NCBI GenBank assembly: GCA_934597725.1
Contig: CAKTSK010000003.1
Span: forward strand, 1 to 64,000
Direction: 5' to 3'
DNA: 64,000 bases
Source of the DNA: an uncultured Eubacteriales bacterium
GTDB lineage: Bacteria; Bacillota; Clostridia; Oscillospirales; Oscillospiraceae
Part shown: in pieces, positions 23,160 to 31,393 of the stretch
Layout of the letters: each line of letters starts with the position of its first letter
How positions within the stretch are numbered: the stretch's first letter is position 1
The notes under the pieces: generated by a model
What the model was told of the DNA's origin: nothing
Seen by the model: the letters and a program-made list of their open reading frames with translations, nothing else
Database searches by the model: none
Position numbers and translations under genes: made by a program

Positions 23160-23897
23160 ATGGAAGGATGGAAGAAACTCTTTCGCCGCAGACAGCCCCA
23201 GCCGGCCCCGGCCCGCTGCGCGGCGGTGATCGTGGCGGCCGGAAAGGCCACCCGCATGGAGGGGATCGACAAGGTCCTCACGCCCATGGGCGGAGAGCCG
23301 CTGCTGCTGCATACCCTGGCGCCCTTTCAGGCGTCGGACCGGATCGAGGAGATCATCCTCGTCACCCGGGAGGACCTGCTGGTCCCCCTGGGGACCCTGT
23401 GCAGCCAGCGGGGCCTGACCAAGGTGCGGCGGCTGGTGCAGGGGGGACAGACCCGGACCGAGTCTGTGCTGGCCGGGGTGGAGGCGGTCACACCGGGGGT
23501 GAGCCTGGTGGCGGTCCACGACGGCGCGCGGCCCTTCCTGCCCCCGGAGGTGCTGGAACAGGCGGTGGAAACGGCGGAAACCCTGGGCGCGGCGGCGCCG
23601 GCCATTCCGGTGAAGGACACCATCAAGGTGGCGCAGAACGGGGTGGTCAAAGAGACGCCCGACCGGGCGGCGCTGTTTGCCGTCCAGACGCCCCAGGTCT
23701 TTGACCGGGACCTTCTCTGGCTGGCGCTGACCAAAGCCAAGGAGGCCGGAGCCGCGCTGACCGACGACTGCTCCGCCGTGGAGCGGCTGGGGGTCCCCGT
23801 CCATCTGATCCCGGGCAGCGAGGAGAACCTGAAGATCACCACGCCCAGGGATCTGCTCTGGGCCGAGGCCATTTTGGCGGAAAGGATGAGACGATGA
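23160..23897 (+). CDS. ispD: 2-C-methyl-D-erythritol 4-phosphate cytidylyltransferase
   Basis: A 245-residue MEP-pathway enzyme for isoprenoid precursors (MEP + CTP to CDP-ME). The nucleotide-binding AAGKATRMEGIDKVL opens the catalytic domain after a basic 15-residue extension; VAVHDGARPFLPPEVL and AAPAIPVKDTIK are family motifs, and LTDDCSAVE is the C-terminal signature. I chose ATG 23160 (GGAGAGGAG upstream). Overlaps ispF by 4 bp. Confidence 0.93.
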   Translation: MEGWKKLFRRRQPQPAPARCAAVIVAAGKATRMEGIDKVLTPMGGEPLLLHTLAPFQASDRIEEIILVTREDLLVPLGTLCSQRGLTKVRRLVQGGQTRTESVLAGVEAVTPGVSLVAVHDGARPFLPPEVLEQAVETAETLGAAAPAIPVKDTIKVAQNGVVKETPDRAALFAVQTPQVFDRDLLWLALTKAKEAGAALTDDCSAVERLGVPVHLIPGSEENLKITTPRDLLWAEAILAERMRR

Positions 23898-24373
23898 GGA
23901 TCGGACATGGCTACGACGTACACCGGCTGGTGGCCGGCCGGAAGCTGATTTTGGGCGGGGTGGAGATCCCCCACCACCTGGGTCTGCTGGGCCATTCGGA
24001 CGCCGACGTGGTGACCCACGCGCTGATGGACGCCCTGCTGGGGGCGGCAGCCCTGGGGGACATCGGCCAGCACTTCCCGGACACGGACCCGGCCTACGAA
24101 GGGGCCTCCAGCCTGCTGCTGCTGGGGCGGGTGATGGAGCTGGTGGCCCGGGCGGGCTGGCGGGTGGAAAACGCGGACCTGACCATCCTGGCCCAGCGGC
24201 CCAAGCTGAAGGACCATCTGCCCCAGATGCGCCAGAATCTGGCCCGGGCCATGGGGGTGCCGGTCACGGCCCTCAATGTGAAGGCCACGACGGAAGAAGG
24301 GCTGGGCTTTACCGGCAGGGAAGAGGGCATCGCCGCCCACGGCGTGGTGCTGCTGACAGCGCTGGCAGAGTGA
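23894..24373 (+). CDS. ispF: 2-C-methyl-D-erythritol 2,4-cyclodiphosphate synthase
   Basis: A 159-residue MEP-pathway enzyme. The metal site is in IGHGYDVHRL (D8, H10), with GHSDADVVTHALMDALLGA and GDIGQHFPDTDP; TTEEGLGFTGREEGI is the C-terminal signature. Translationally coupled to ispD. Confidence 0.96.
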   Translation: MRIGHGYDVHRLVAGRKLILGGVEIPHHLGLLGHSDADVVTHALMDALLGAAALGDIGQHFPDTDPAYEGASSLLLLGRVMELVARAGWRVENADLTILAQRPKLKDHLPQMRQNLARAMGVPVTALNVKATTEEGLGFTGREEGIAAHGVVLLTALAE

Positions 24374-24393
24374 GCCACAAAAAACAGACCGAG

Positions 24394-24441
24394 ACCACCG
24401 GACAGGCTGCGGGAGACCGGCAGCCTGTCCGGTGGTTTTTT
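24394..24441 (+). terminator. Terminator of ispDF
   Basis: A 17-bp stem (24394-24410 with 24420-24436; ACCACCGGACAGG...CCTGTCCGGTGGT) followed by a T run. Confidence 0.93.
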
Positions 24442-24501
24442 GGCGGGGGTTCGACACCGTTCTGCGCCTGGTGCATACACTGGTGCGGGAGGATCTTTCT
24501 T

Positions 24502-24753
24502 ATGTTTTATCTCATTATGTGCCGTTCCCTGACCTATGCCCAGCGGGTGTCCAACGCCCTGGAACGGGCGGGGATCTCTGCCCGGGTCCTCCGGTCTCCC
24601 GGGGCGATCTCGCCGGCTGGCTGCAGCTACTCGGTCAAGATCGCGTCCCGGAACCTGTCCCGGGCGCTGACGGTCCTCAAGGGAACGGGTCTGCCCTATC
24701 TGGGCATCTATGTGAACACGACGGGATATGGTTACCGGGAGGTGGAGCTGTGA
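24502..24753 (+). CDS. DUF3343 putative sulfur/selenium carrier-like protein
   Basis: An 83-residue DUF3343-type protein. C41 in the PAGCSYSVKI motif is the conserved cysteine of this family, which is described as Se/S-carrier-like and is often encoded beside cysteine desulfurases. ATG 24502 follows GGGAGGA; the longer frame runs back into the terminator. The stop overlaps the next gene's GTG, so the two are translationally coupled. The functional link to sulfur transfer is inferred from family and neighbour. Confidence 0.75.
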   Translation: MFYLIMCRSLTYAQRVSNALERAGISARVLRSPGAISPAGCSYSVKIASRNLSRALTVLKGTGLPYLGIYVNTTGYGYREVEL

Positions 24754-25871
24754 TCTATCTGGACAACGCGGCCACCACCTACCAGAAGCCCCCGTCCGTG
24801 GAGCGGGCCATGCGGACGGCCCTGGCCACCATGAGCAGCCCCGGCCGGGGGACCTATGGCCCGGCGGCCCGGGCCTCGCAGACCCTGCTGGCCTGCCGGG
24901 AGGCTGCTGCCGCCCTGTTTCAGGTGGAGCAGCCGGAGCGGGTGGTCCTGACCAGCAACGCCACCCACGGGCTGAACATTGCCGTCCACTCTCTGGTGCA
25001 GCCGGGGGACCGGGTGCTGCTGTCCGGCTATGAGCACAATGCCGTCACCCGCCCCCTGGCCGCCATCCCCGGCCTGCGCCTGGAGGTGGTCCGGGCACCG
25101 CTGTTCTGCCCCAGCCTGTTTCTGGAGGAGCTGCGGCGGCGGCTGTGGCAGGGCGAGGTGGATGTGGTGATCTGCACCCACGTCTCCAACGTCTTTGGGT
25201 ATGTGCTGCCTCTGGAGGAGATCGCCGCCCTGTGCCGGCAGCGGGAGATCCCGCTGCTGGTGGACGCCTCCCAGTCGGCGGGGGTCCTGCCGGTGCGGCT
25301 GGAGGACTGGGGCGCGGCCTTTGTGGCCATGCCCGGCCACAAGAGCCTGTATGGGCCCCAGGGGACCGGCCTGCTGCTGTGCCGCCAGCCGGGGGCCCCG
25401 CTGCTGGCCGGGGGCACTGGCAGCCAGTCCCGCCAGCCGGAGATGCCCGACTTCCTGCCGGACCGGCTGGAGGCCGGGACCCACAACGTGCCCGGCGCGG
25501 CCGGTCTGCTGGCCGGCCTGCGGTTCGTGGCGCGGCGGGGCGTCGGAGCCATCCTGCGGCGGGAACAGGCCCTGGTCCGGCAGGCGGCAGAGGGGCTGCG
25601 CCGTCTGCCGGGCCTGCAGGTCTATGCGGCCCAGGAGGAAGCCTGCCAGAGCGGCGTGCTCTCCTTCCGCTGTACCGGCCGGGACCCCGGCTGGGTGGCC
25701 GAGGCGCTGTGGCGGCGGGGGATCGCCGTGCGGGCGGGCCTGCACTGTGCGCCGCTGGCGCACACCACCGGGGGGACCGAGGCCACGGGCACGGTGCGTC
25801 TGAGCGTCTCCGTGTTCAACACGCCCCAGGAGGTGGAACGGCTCCTGAAAGGAATGCGGGCGCTGGTTTAG
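24750..25871 (+). CDS. Cysteine desulfurase-like aminotransferase class V
   Basis: A 373-residue PLP enzyme of the NifS/SufS/Csd group. YLDNAATTYQKP opens the protein, TSNATHGLN and DASQSAGVLPV are cofactor-binding segments, and the PLP lysine is in MPGHKSLYGPQGTG. The C-terminal RAGLHCAPLAH holds a cysteine placed like the catalytic persulfide cysteine. The GTG start at 24750 overlaps DUF3343. Likely passes sulfur or selenium to DUF3343. No iron-sulfur scaffold genes are adjacent, so it is not a typical isc/suf locus. Confidence 0.85.
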   Translation: MIYLDNAATTYQKPPSVERAMRTALATMSSPGRGTYGPAARASQTLLACREAAAALFQVEQPERVVLTSNATHGLNIAVHSLVQPGDRVLLSGYEHNAVTRPLAAIPGLRLEVVRAPLFCPSLFLEELRRRLWQGEVDVVICTHVSNVFGYVLPLEEIAALCRQREIPLLVDASQSAGVLPVRLEDWGAAFVAMPGHKSLYGPQGTGLLLCRQPGAPLLAGGTGSQSRQPEMPDFLPDRLEAGTHNVPGAAGLLAGLRFVARRGVGAILRREQALVRQAAEGLRRLPGLQVYAAQEEACQSGVLSFRCTGRDPGWVAEALWRRGIAVRAGLHCAPLAHTTGGTEATGTVRLSVSVFNTPQEVERLLKGMRALV

Positions 25872-25905
25872 CCGGAGAGCGGCCGGTGCCGGGCGGGCGT
25901 TTGCG

Positions 25906-25948
25906 GGCCTGCCGCCTGGGAAAGAATACAGGCGGCAGGCCGTTTTTT
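25906..25948 (+). terminator. Terminator after the desulfurase gene
   Basis: GGCCTGCCGCCT (25906-25917) pairs with AGGCGGCAGGCC (25930-25941), then T6. Confidence 0.9.
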
Positions 25949-25997
25949 GTGGGGCCGGCAGCGGGGGGAGGGGCGGAAAATTCCCTCTCTGCCGGGG

Positions 25998-26026
25998 TTG
26001 TAAATGGACCGGAAATACAGTATAAT
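25998..26026 (+). promoter_or_regulatory. Sigma-A promoter of cdaA
   Basis: TTGTAA (25998-26003), a 17-bp spacer and a perfect TATAAT (26021-26026). Confidence 0.78.
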
Positions 26027-26081
26027 AACTTGAATTACCATGGGTAACTTAGCTGAATCTACCGTGAAGGAGGTGGGAGAG

Positions 26082-26957
26082 ATGACATCCTTTTTTCAGT
26101 ATTGTGTCAACGTGGCGGGCTATCTGCGCCTGATGACGGTGGCCGACCTGGTGGACATCATCATCTTATCCTTCCTGTTCTATAAATGCATTGGGATCTT
26201 CCAGCGCACCAACGCGGCGAAGGTGGCCCGGGCCCTGCTGCTGATCATTGTGGCCGTGTGGCTTTCGTACCAGTTTAACCTCAACGCCATCAACTTCATC
26301 CTGAACAAAGCCGTGGAGCTGGGCCTGCTGGCCCTGGTGGTGATCTTCCAGCCGGAGATCCGCCGCTTTTTGGAGCGCATCGGCAGCAACAAGGTCTCGC
26401 CCATCTCCCGGCTCTTCCGGGAGGAAGTCCCCACCAGCGACACAGAGGAGGCCATCAAGGAGACCGTGGAGGCCTATGCAGAGATGTCCAAAAACCATGT
26501 GGGCGCGCTGATGGTCTTTGAGCGGGAGAGCGACCTGTCCAACGTCATCTCCTCCGGCACCCCCTTCCAGTCGACGGTGACCAGCGAGCTGCTGAAGAAT
26601 ATCTTTTATCCCAACGCCCCCCTTCACGACGGCGCGGTGGTGATCCGCAAAGGAAAGATCGTGGCGGCGGCCTGTATGCTGCCCATGTCGGAGAGCATGA
26701 ACCTGAGCAAGGAACTGGGGATGCGCCATCGGGCCGGCCTGGGGATGAGCGAACGGTCCGACGCCGTGGTGGCCATCGTCTCAGAGGAGACGGGGGCCAT
26801 TTCTGCCGTGGTCAACGGCAACCTCCGCCGCCACCTGTCCCCGGAGACCCTGGGGCGCATCCTGCGCAACGAGCTGCTCCCCCAGGAGTGGGTCCCCACC
26901 GGAAAGGAGCGGCGAAACAAGCTGCTGTTCTGGAAAGGAAGGGATGGACAACCGTGA
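26082..26957 (+). CDS. cdaA: Diadenylate cyclase CdaA
   Basis: A 291-residue membrane enzyme that makes c-di-AMP from two ATP. Three N-terminal membrane helices (about 23-40, 47-63, 75-90) precede the DAC domain with DGA (183-185) in APLHDGAVVI and RHR (215-217) in GMRHRAGLG. I chose ATG 26082, 7 nt after AAGGAGGTG, over an earlier ATG at 26040. Overlaps the regulator gene by 4 bp. c-di-AMP controls potassium, osmolyte and wall homeostasis in Firmicutes. Confidence 0.95.
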   Translation: MTSFFQYCVNVAGYLRLMTVADLVDIIILSFLFYKCIGIFQRTNAAKVARALLLIIVAVWLSYQFNLNAINFILNKAVELGLLALVVIFQPEIRRFLERIGSNKVSPISRLFREEVPTSDTEEAIKETVEAYAEMSKNHVGALMVFERESDLSNVISSGTPFQSTVTSELLKNIFYPNAPLHDGAVVIRKGKIVAAACMLPMSESMNLSKELGMRHRAGLGMSERSDAVVAIVSEETGAISAVVNGNLRRHLSPETLGRILRNELLPQEWVPTGKERRNKLLFWKGRDGQP

Positions 26958-28201
26958 CCAACCCAAAGAAAAACCGAAAAATTTTCAACAGCATTCTGGC
27001 CGTGGTCCTGGCCGTGGCCCTGTGGCTGTATGTCATCAACGTGGAAAACCCCACCAGCAGCGCCACCATCCGGGACATCCCCGTGACGGTGGTGGGAGAG
27101 GACACCCTGGACCAGCGGGGCCTGATGGTCACCGGCCAGAGCCGGGACAGCGTCAACCTGAAGCTGTCCGGGCGGAAGAAGTCGCTGATGAAGCTCTCCC
27201 GGAACAACATCACCCTGAAGCTGGACGTCTCCACCATCACGTCCCAGGGGGAACACACCCTCAGCTGTGACCCCAGCTACGCCAACAACGTGGCCGCCGA
27301 CAGCATCTCTGTGGCCGACCTGGACGACTTGCAGGTGACGGTGACCGTGGAGAAGGAGGAGAGCAAGGAGATCCCCGTGCGCGGGGAGTTCATCGGCACC
27401 GAGGCCGAGCACTGTATGGCCGGCACGGTGACCACGAACCCGGCCACCATCCAGGTCAAAGGCCCCGCAGACACCCTGGACCGGATCTCTTACGCCCTGG
27501 CCTCGGTGGGCGGGAAGTCCATCAGCGACACCCTGACCGAAACCGTGGGCGTGGTCTTTATGGGGCCGGAGGGTGCGCCGGCAGACCGCCGGGGCGTGAC
27601 GGCCAGCACCGAGACCGTGGAAGTGACGGTGCCGGTGCGCCGGGTGGAATCCCTGCCCCTGACGGTGGAGCTGACGGAGGGCGGCGGCCTGACCCGGGAC
27701 GATGTCCAGGTGTCCATTTCGCCAAAGTCCATTACGGCAGTGTCGGGAGAGCGGGAGGACGGTTTGCCTGCGTCGGTCTCGCTGGGCAAGATCGATCTGC
27801 GTACCGTTCTGACAGATGCCTCCTACAGCGTTCCCATCCGTTTGCCGGAAGGGGTGACCCCCTGGGGCAAGCAGAGCCGCTATGCCACGGTAACCCTCTC
27901 TCTGAAGGACCGCGCGGCCAAACAGCTTTTTGTGGAGGAGATCTCCTTCCAGAACGTGCCGGAAGGGTACCAGGCGGAGCCGGTGACCCAGGGGATGTTC
28001 GTCTGGGTCCGGGGCAGCAGCAAGCTGGTGGACGCGCTGGAGGCCAGCCAGATCAAGATCACCGTGGACCTGTCCGAGGCGGCGGCCACCGGCAAGCTCC
28101 AGCGGTTCCCCGCGCAGGTGAGCCTGAGCCGAGAGGTGCAGGGCGACCTGGAGATCCTGGGCCAGCAGTACAGCGCCGCCTTGCGGCTGCACAAGAAATG
28201 A
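26954..28201 (+). CDS. cdaR: CdaA regulatory protein (YbbR repeats)
   Basis: A 415-residue protein with one N-terminal membrane helix (about 11-28, SILAVVLAVALWLYVIN) and an extracytoplasmic region of about four YbbR repeats (for example DIPVTVVGEDTL, EIPVRGEF, VTVPVRRVESLP). It binds and modulates CdaA. The start is GTG 26954, overlapping the cdaA stop, with GGAAGGGATGG upstream. In many Firmicutes glmM follows; here an RseC-like gene does. Confidence 0.9.
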   Translation: MTNPKKNRKIFNSILAVVLAVALWLYVINVENPTSSATIRDIPVTVVGEDTLDQRGLMVTGQSRDSVNLKLSGRKKSLMKLSRNNITLKLDVSTITSQGEHTLSCDPSYANNVAADSISVADLDDLQVTVTVEKEESKEIPVRGEFIGTEAEHCMAGTVTTNPATIQVKGPADTLDRISYALASVGGKSISDTLTETVGVVFMGPEGAPADRRGVTASTETVEVTVPVRRVESLPLTVELTEGGGLTRDDVQVSISPKSITAVSGEREDGLPASVSLGKIDLRTVLTDASYSVPIRLPEGVTPWGKQSRYATVTLSLKDRAAKQLFVEEISFQNVPEGYQAEPVTQGMFVWVRGSSKLVDALEASQIKITVDLSEAAATGKLQRFPAQVSLSREVQGDLEILGQQYSAALRLHKK

Positions 28202-28235
28202 CCCGCGGCAGCCTGCCGCGAAAGGAGGAAGCAGC

Positions 28236-28679
28236 ATGGAACAAATCGCAATGGTAAAATCCGTCCGGGAGGACGGCATGGCCCAGGTGGCCGTGCAGAG
28301 AGAGACGGCCTGCGGCGCGGCCCACAGCTGTGCCGACTGCGCCGGCTGCGAAAAGATGATGACACGGACCGAGAACACGGTCCTGGCCTATAACGATGCA
28401 GGCGCCCATCCCGGCGACATGGTGACGGTGCGCAGCGAGAACGGAAACTTTTTCAAAACGGCGGCGATCGTCTACATCCTGCCCATGATCCTGGCCGTGG
28501 CCTGCTACATCGGGGCAACGGCGCTGTCCTTGGGCGGGGAAGGGCTGCGGGCTCTGTGCGCCGGGGCCGGCTTTGTGGCCGGCATCCTGCTGGCGGTGGC
28601 CTGGGACCGGCACATGAAGAAGGTCAGCGGGCTCCGGTTCCATATCGTGGAGATCAAGCGGGCATGTTCGGGTACGTAA
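28236..28679 (+). CDS. SoxR-reducing system RseC/MucC-like membrane protein
   Basis: 147 residues. The N-terminal domain has a cysteine cluster C26, C32, C35 and C38 (ACGAAHSCADCAGC), typical of RseC-family proteins and able to bind a metal or Fe-S centre. Two membrane helices follow (about 70-90 and 100-118). Family members often accompany electron-transfer complexes, but no Rnf genes occur in this window. RBS GAAAGGAGGAAGC. Overlaps the next gene by 16 bp. Confidence 0.8.
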   Translation: MEQIAMVKSVREDGMAQVAVQRETACGAAHSCADCAGCEKMMTRTENTVLAYNDAGAHPGDMVTVRSENGNFFKTAAIVYILPMILAVACYIGATALSLGGEGLRALCAGAGFVAGILLAVAWDRHMKKVSGLRFHIVEIKRACSGT

Positions 28680-29581
28680 GGGCGGTCCCCTCCCTTCTGG
28701 ACCCACAGGAGGCCCAGCGCTATGAGGCCGTCTACTGCGGCCTGTGCCGGACCCTGGGGGACCGATACGGCAAAACAGCCCAGCTGATCCTGAACTATGA
28801 TTTTGTATTCCTGGCGCTCCTGCTGGCCCAGCCGGAGGAGACGGGCCCCTTTCCCTGCTGTGCCTGCCCGGTCCATCCGTGGAAAAAGAAAGCCTGCTGG
28901 CTGGGCAGCCCGGCCCTTGCGGCGGCGGCCGACGCCACCGTGATCCTCACCTGGTGGAAGCTCCAGGACGGCCTGCAGGACGGCGGAGCAGGGGAACGGG
29001 CCAAAAGCCGCCTGGCTGCGCTGGCCCTTCGCAAGCACTACCGGCGGGCAGCGGCCTTCCGACCGGACTTTGACGAGACCGTCCGGGCCTGTCTGGCCCA
29101 GCTGCACCAGCTGGAGGCGGAGAACGTCCCCTCGCTGGACCGGCCGGCGGACACCTTTGCCCGCATCCTCCAGGCCGCTGCCACCGACCTGCACCCGGCC
29201 GCCCGGGCCCACGGGGTGGAACAGATCCTCTACCATGTGGGCCGGTGGATCTATCTGGCCGATGCCTGGGACGACCTGGAGGAGGACCGGAAACAAGGGA
29301 ACTACAACTCCCTCCTGGCCCGGTTCGGCGACCGGGCGGCGCAGGCCCGGGAGGACCTGCGGGAGACCATGCACGTCTCCCTCGGCCTGGCAAAGACCGC
29401 CTATGCCCTGCTGGAGTGGGGAGAATGGGAGGGGCTGCTGGGCCATATCCTCTCCACCGGACTGCCCGCCGTGGAGGAGGCCGTGTTTACCGGCCAGTGG
29501 AAAGGGCAAAACCATCCGTTTTCCCGTAAGCATGGAGCCGGGCCCCAGCCCGGCCGGAAGATAGAAGGAGAAAAAGTATGA
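28664..29581 (+). CDS. DUF5685 family protein
   Basis: A 305-residue helical protein whose start, MFGYVRAVPSLL followed by YEAVYCGLCRTLGDRYG, is the signature of DUF5685. Function is unknown. It carries a conserved-looking CGLC pair and CCACPVHPW, possibly metal-binding, and an acidic YLADAWDDLEEDR segment that resembles isoprenoid-synthase-like DDxxD helices; I would not assign activity from that. ATG 28664 is chosen by the family start. The stop overlaps the downstream J-domain gene, a pairing also seen in other clostridia. Confidence 0.72.
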   Translation: MFGYVRAVPSLLDPQEAQRYEAVYCGLCRTLGDRYGKTAQLILNYDFVFLALLLAQPEETGPFPCCACPVHPWKKKACWLGSPALAAAADATVILTWWKLQDGLQDGGAGERAKSRLAALALRKHYRRAAAFRPDFDETVRACLAQLHQLEAENVPSLDRPADTFARILQAAATDLHPAARAHGVEQILYHVGRWIYLADAWDDLEEDRKQGNYNSLLARFGDRAAQAREDLRETMHVSLGLAKTAYALLEWGEWEGLLGHILSTGLPAVEEAVFTGQWKGQNHPFSRKHGAGPQPGRKIEGEKV

Positions 29582-30174
29582 ACGATCCCTATGCCGTGTT
29601 GGGCGTGAGCCCCTCTGCCAGTGACGACGAGATCAAACGCGCCTACCGGGACCTGGTAAAAAAATATCACCCGGACAACTATGCCAACAACCCCCTGGCC
29701 GACCTGGCCGAGGCCAAGATGAAAGAGGTCAACGAGGCCTACGACGCCATCGTCAAGGCCCGGACCCAGGGCGGCTACCAGTCTGCCGGGGGCTATGGCG
29801 GCGGCTATCAGCGCCAGCAGACCAACCAGAACCGGGGCGGGTACCAGAACCCCACCCTGATCCAGGTGCGCCAGCTCATCGCCCAGAACAATCTGGCGGA
29901 GGCCGAGCGCATCCTGCGCAGCAGCCCGGCCAACAGCGCCGAGTGGTACTACCTCATGGGCAGCATCGCCTATCGCCGGGGCTGGATGGACGACGCCCGG
30001 CAGAACTTCTGGACGGCGGCCAACATGGACCCGACCAACATGGAGTACCGGCAGGCGGTCAACAGCATGGGGATGCAGGCCCAGCGGGGGAGCTATGCCG
30101 GGGCAGACGACCTGGCCAACTGCTGCTCGACGTTGTGCTGCCTGAACTGTCTGTGCAATTCCTGCAACGGCTGA
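29578..30174 (+). CDS. J-domain protein with cysteine-rich tail
   Basis: A 198-residue protein. The N-terminal J domain (about 1-62) has the HPD tripeptide at 31-33, so it should stimulate a DnaK ATPase. A glycine/glutamine-rich linker (about 65-90) leads to a TPR-like helical region (LIAQNNLAEAERILR, then EWYYLMGSIAYRRGW). The last 20 residues contain seven cysteines (CCSTLCCLNCLCNSC), absent from DnaJ itself and suggestive of lipidation, metal binding or membrane attachment. Coupled by a 4-bp overlap to DUF5685, which may be its client or partner. Confidence 0.8.
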   Translation: MNDPYAVLGVSPSASDDEIKRAYRDLVKKYHPDNYANNPLADLAEAKMKEVNEAYDAIVKARTQGGYQSAGGYGGGYQRQQTNQNRGGYQNPTLIQVRQLIAQNNLAEAERILRSSPANSAEWYYLMGSIAYRRGWMDDARQNFWTAANMDPTNMEYRQAVNSMGMQAQRGSYAGADDLANCCSTLCCLNCLCNSCNG

Positions 30175-30237
30175 GGACCGGGAGAAGGGACCCAAGCAAA
30201 AAAGACCCACGCGAATAAGAAGAATGGGGTGTTTGCC

Positions 30238-31116
30238 TTGATACGAAGTATGACGGGATATGGCCGGGGAGAGCTGGTTCTCCACGACCGGACCATTACA
30301 GTGGAGCTGCGGGCCGTGAACAACCGCTATCTGGACTGCGCGGTGAAGATCCCGCGGCTGTATGTCTTTGCCGAGGAGGCCATCAAAGCCTGCGTTCAGA
30401 AGCAGGTGGGCCGGGGCAAGGTGGACGTGTTCGTGTCCATCGACGCCACCGCCGCCGATCAGGTGGCCGTGAGCCTGAACCGGCCTGTGGCGGACGGATA
30501 CTACGCGGCGCTGAAGCAGCTGTGCCAGACCTATAGCCTGAAGGACGACCTTTCCGTGTCGCTGCTCTCCCGGTTCCCCGATGTGTTCCTGGTGGAAAAG
30601 GAGCAGGGGGACGCGGAGGAGATCGCCCAGGACATCGTCCAGGTCCTCACCCTGGCCCTGGCGGATTTCAACGCCATGCGGGAGCGGGAGGGCCGGAAGC
30701 TGGCCGAGGACATCCTGGGCAAGGCCGAGACCATCGAGGGTCTGGTGGCCCAGGTGGAGGAGCGCTCTCCCCAGACGGTGGCCGAATACCGGGAGAAGCT
30801 CTGCCAGCGGATGCAGGAGGTGCTGGAAAACACCCAGCTGGACGAGAGCCGCATCCTCACCGAGGCGGCCATCTTTGCCGACAAGGTGGCCGTGGATGAG
30901 GAGACCGTCCGCCTGCACAGCCACCTGGCCCAGCTGCGGGACATGCTGTCCCAGGGCGGCGCCATCGGCCGGAAGCTGGACTTCCTCATCCAGGAGTTCA
31001 ACCGGGAGGCCAACACCATCGGCTCCAAGTGCAGCGACGTGACCCTGGCCCGGGTGGTGGTGGAGCTCAAGGGCGAGATCGAGAAGATCCGGGAACAGGT
31101 GCAGAACATCGAGTGA
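30238..31116 (+). CDS. yicC: YicC-family endoribonuclease-like protein
   Basis: A 292-residue YicC/YloC protein; members degrade or process RNA. The start IRSMTGYGRGEL and the C-terminal KLDFLIQEFNREANTIGSK are family signatures. I prefer the TTG at 30238, which gives the family's usual start and follows GGGGTG, over GTG 30229. First gene of the conserved yicC-remA-gmk-rpoZ cluster. Confidence 0.92.
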   Translation: MIRSMTGYGRGELVLHDRTITVELRAVNNRYLDCAVKIPRLYVFAEEAIKACVQKQVGRGKVDVFVSIDATAADQVAVSLNRPVADGYYAALKQLCQTYSLKDDLSVSLLSRFPDVFLVEKEQGDAEEIAQDIVQVLTLALADFNAMREREGRKLAEDILGKAETIEGLVAQVEERSPQTVAEYREKLCQRMQEVLENTQLDESRILTEAAIFADKVAVDEETVRLHSHLAQLRDMLSQGGAIGRKLDFLIQEFNREANTIGSKCSDVTLARVVVELKGEIEKIREQVQNIE

Positions 31117-31129
31117 GGGAGGCGCGGCT

Positions 31130-31393
31130 TTGAAGCTTATCAACATCGGCTTTGGCAACATGGTCTCTGCCGGCCGGCTGATCGCCATCGTCAGCCCGGA
31201 GTCTGCCCCCATCAAGCGGATGATCCAGGAGGCCCGGGACCGGGGCGTGCTGGTGGACGCCACCTACGGCCGCCGCACCCGGGCGGTGCTTATCACAGAC
31301 AGCGACCATATCATCCTCTCCGCCCTCCAGCCGGAAACTGTGGCTGGCCGGCTGGGCGGACGGGAAGAGAGCGTAGGGGAGGAAGAAGAATGA
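31130..31393 (+). CDS. remA: RemA-like DNA-binding regulator (DUF370)
   Basis: An 87-residue RemA/YlzA protein; in Bacillus it forms an octameric ring that activates matrix and osmoprotection genes. KLINIGFGNMVSAGRLIAIV and the basic KRMIQEARDRGVLVDATYG region are diagnostic. The start is TTG 31130 with GGGAGGCG upstream. It is followed by gmk with an ATGA overlap, the standard Firmicute arrangement. Confidence 0.92.
   Translation: MKLINIGFGNMVSAGRLIAIVSPESAPIKRMIQEARDRGVLVDATYGRRTRAVLITDSDHIILSALQPETVAGRLGGREESVGEEEE

Noticed and set aside
24456..24481. CATACACT before the DUF3343 gene as a sigma-E promoter
   Set aside because: The -10 looks good, but no ATA-containing -35 lies 13-17 bp upstream, and the gene has no known sporulation role.
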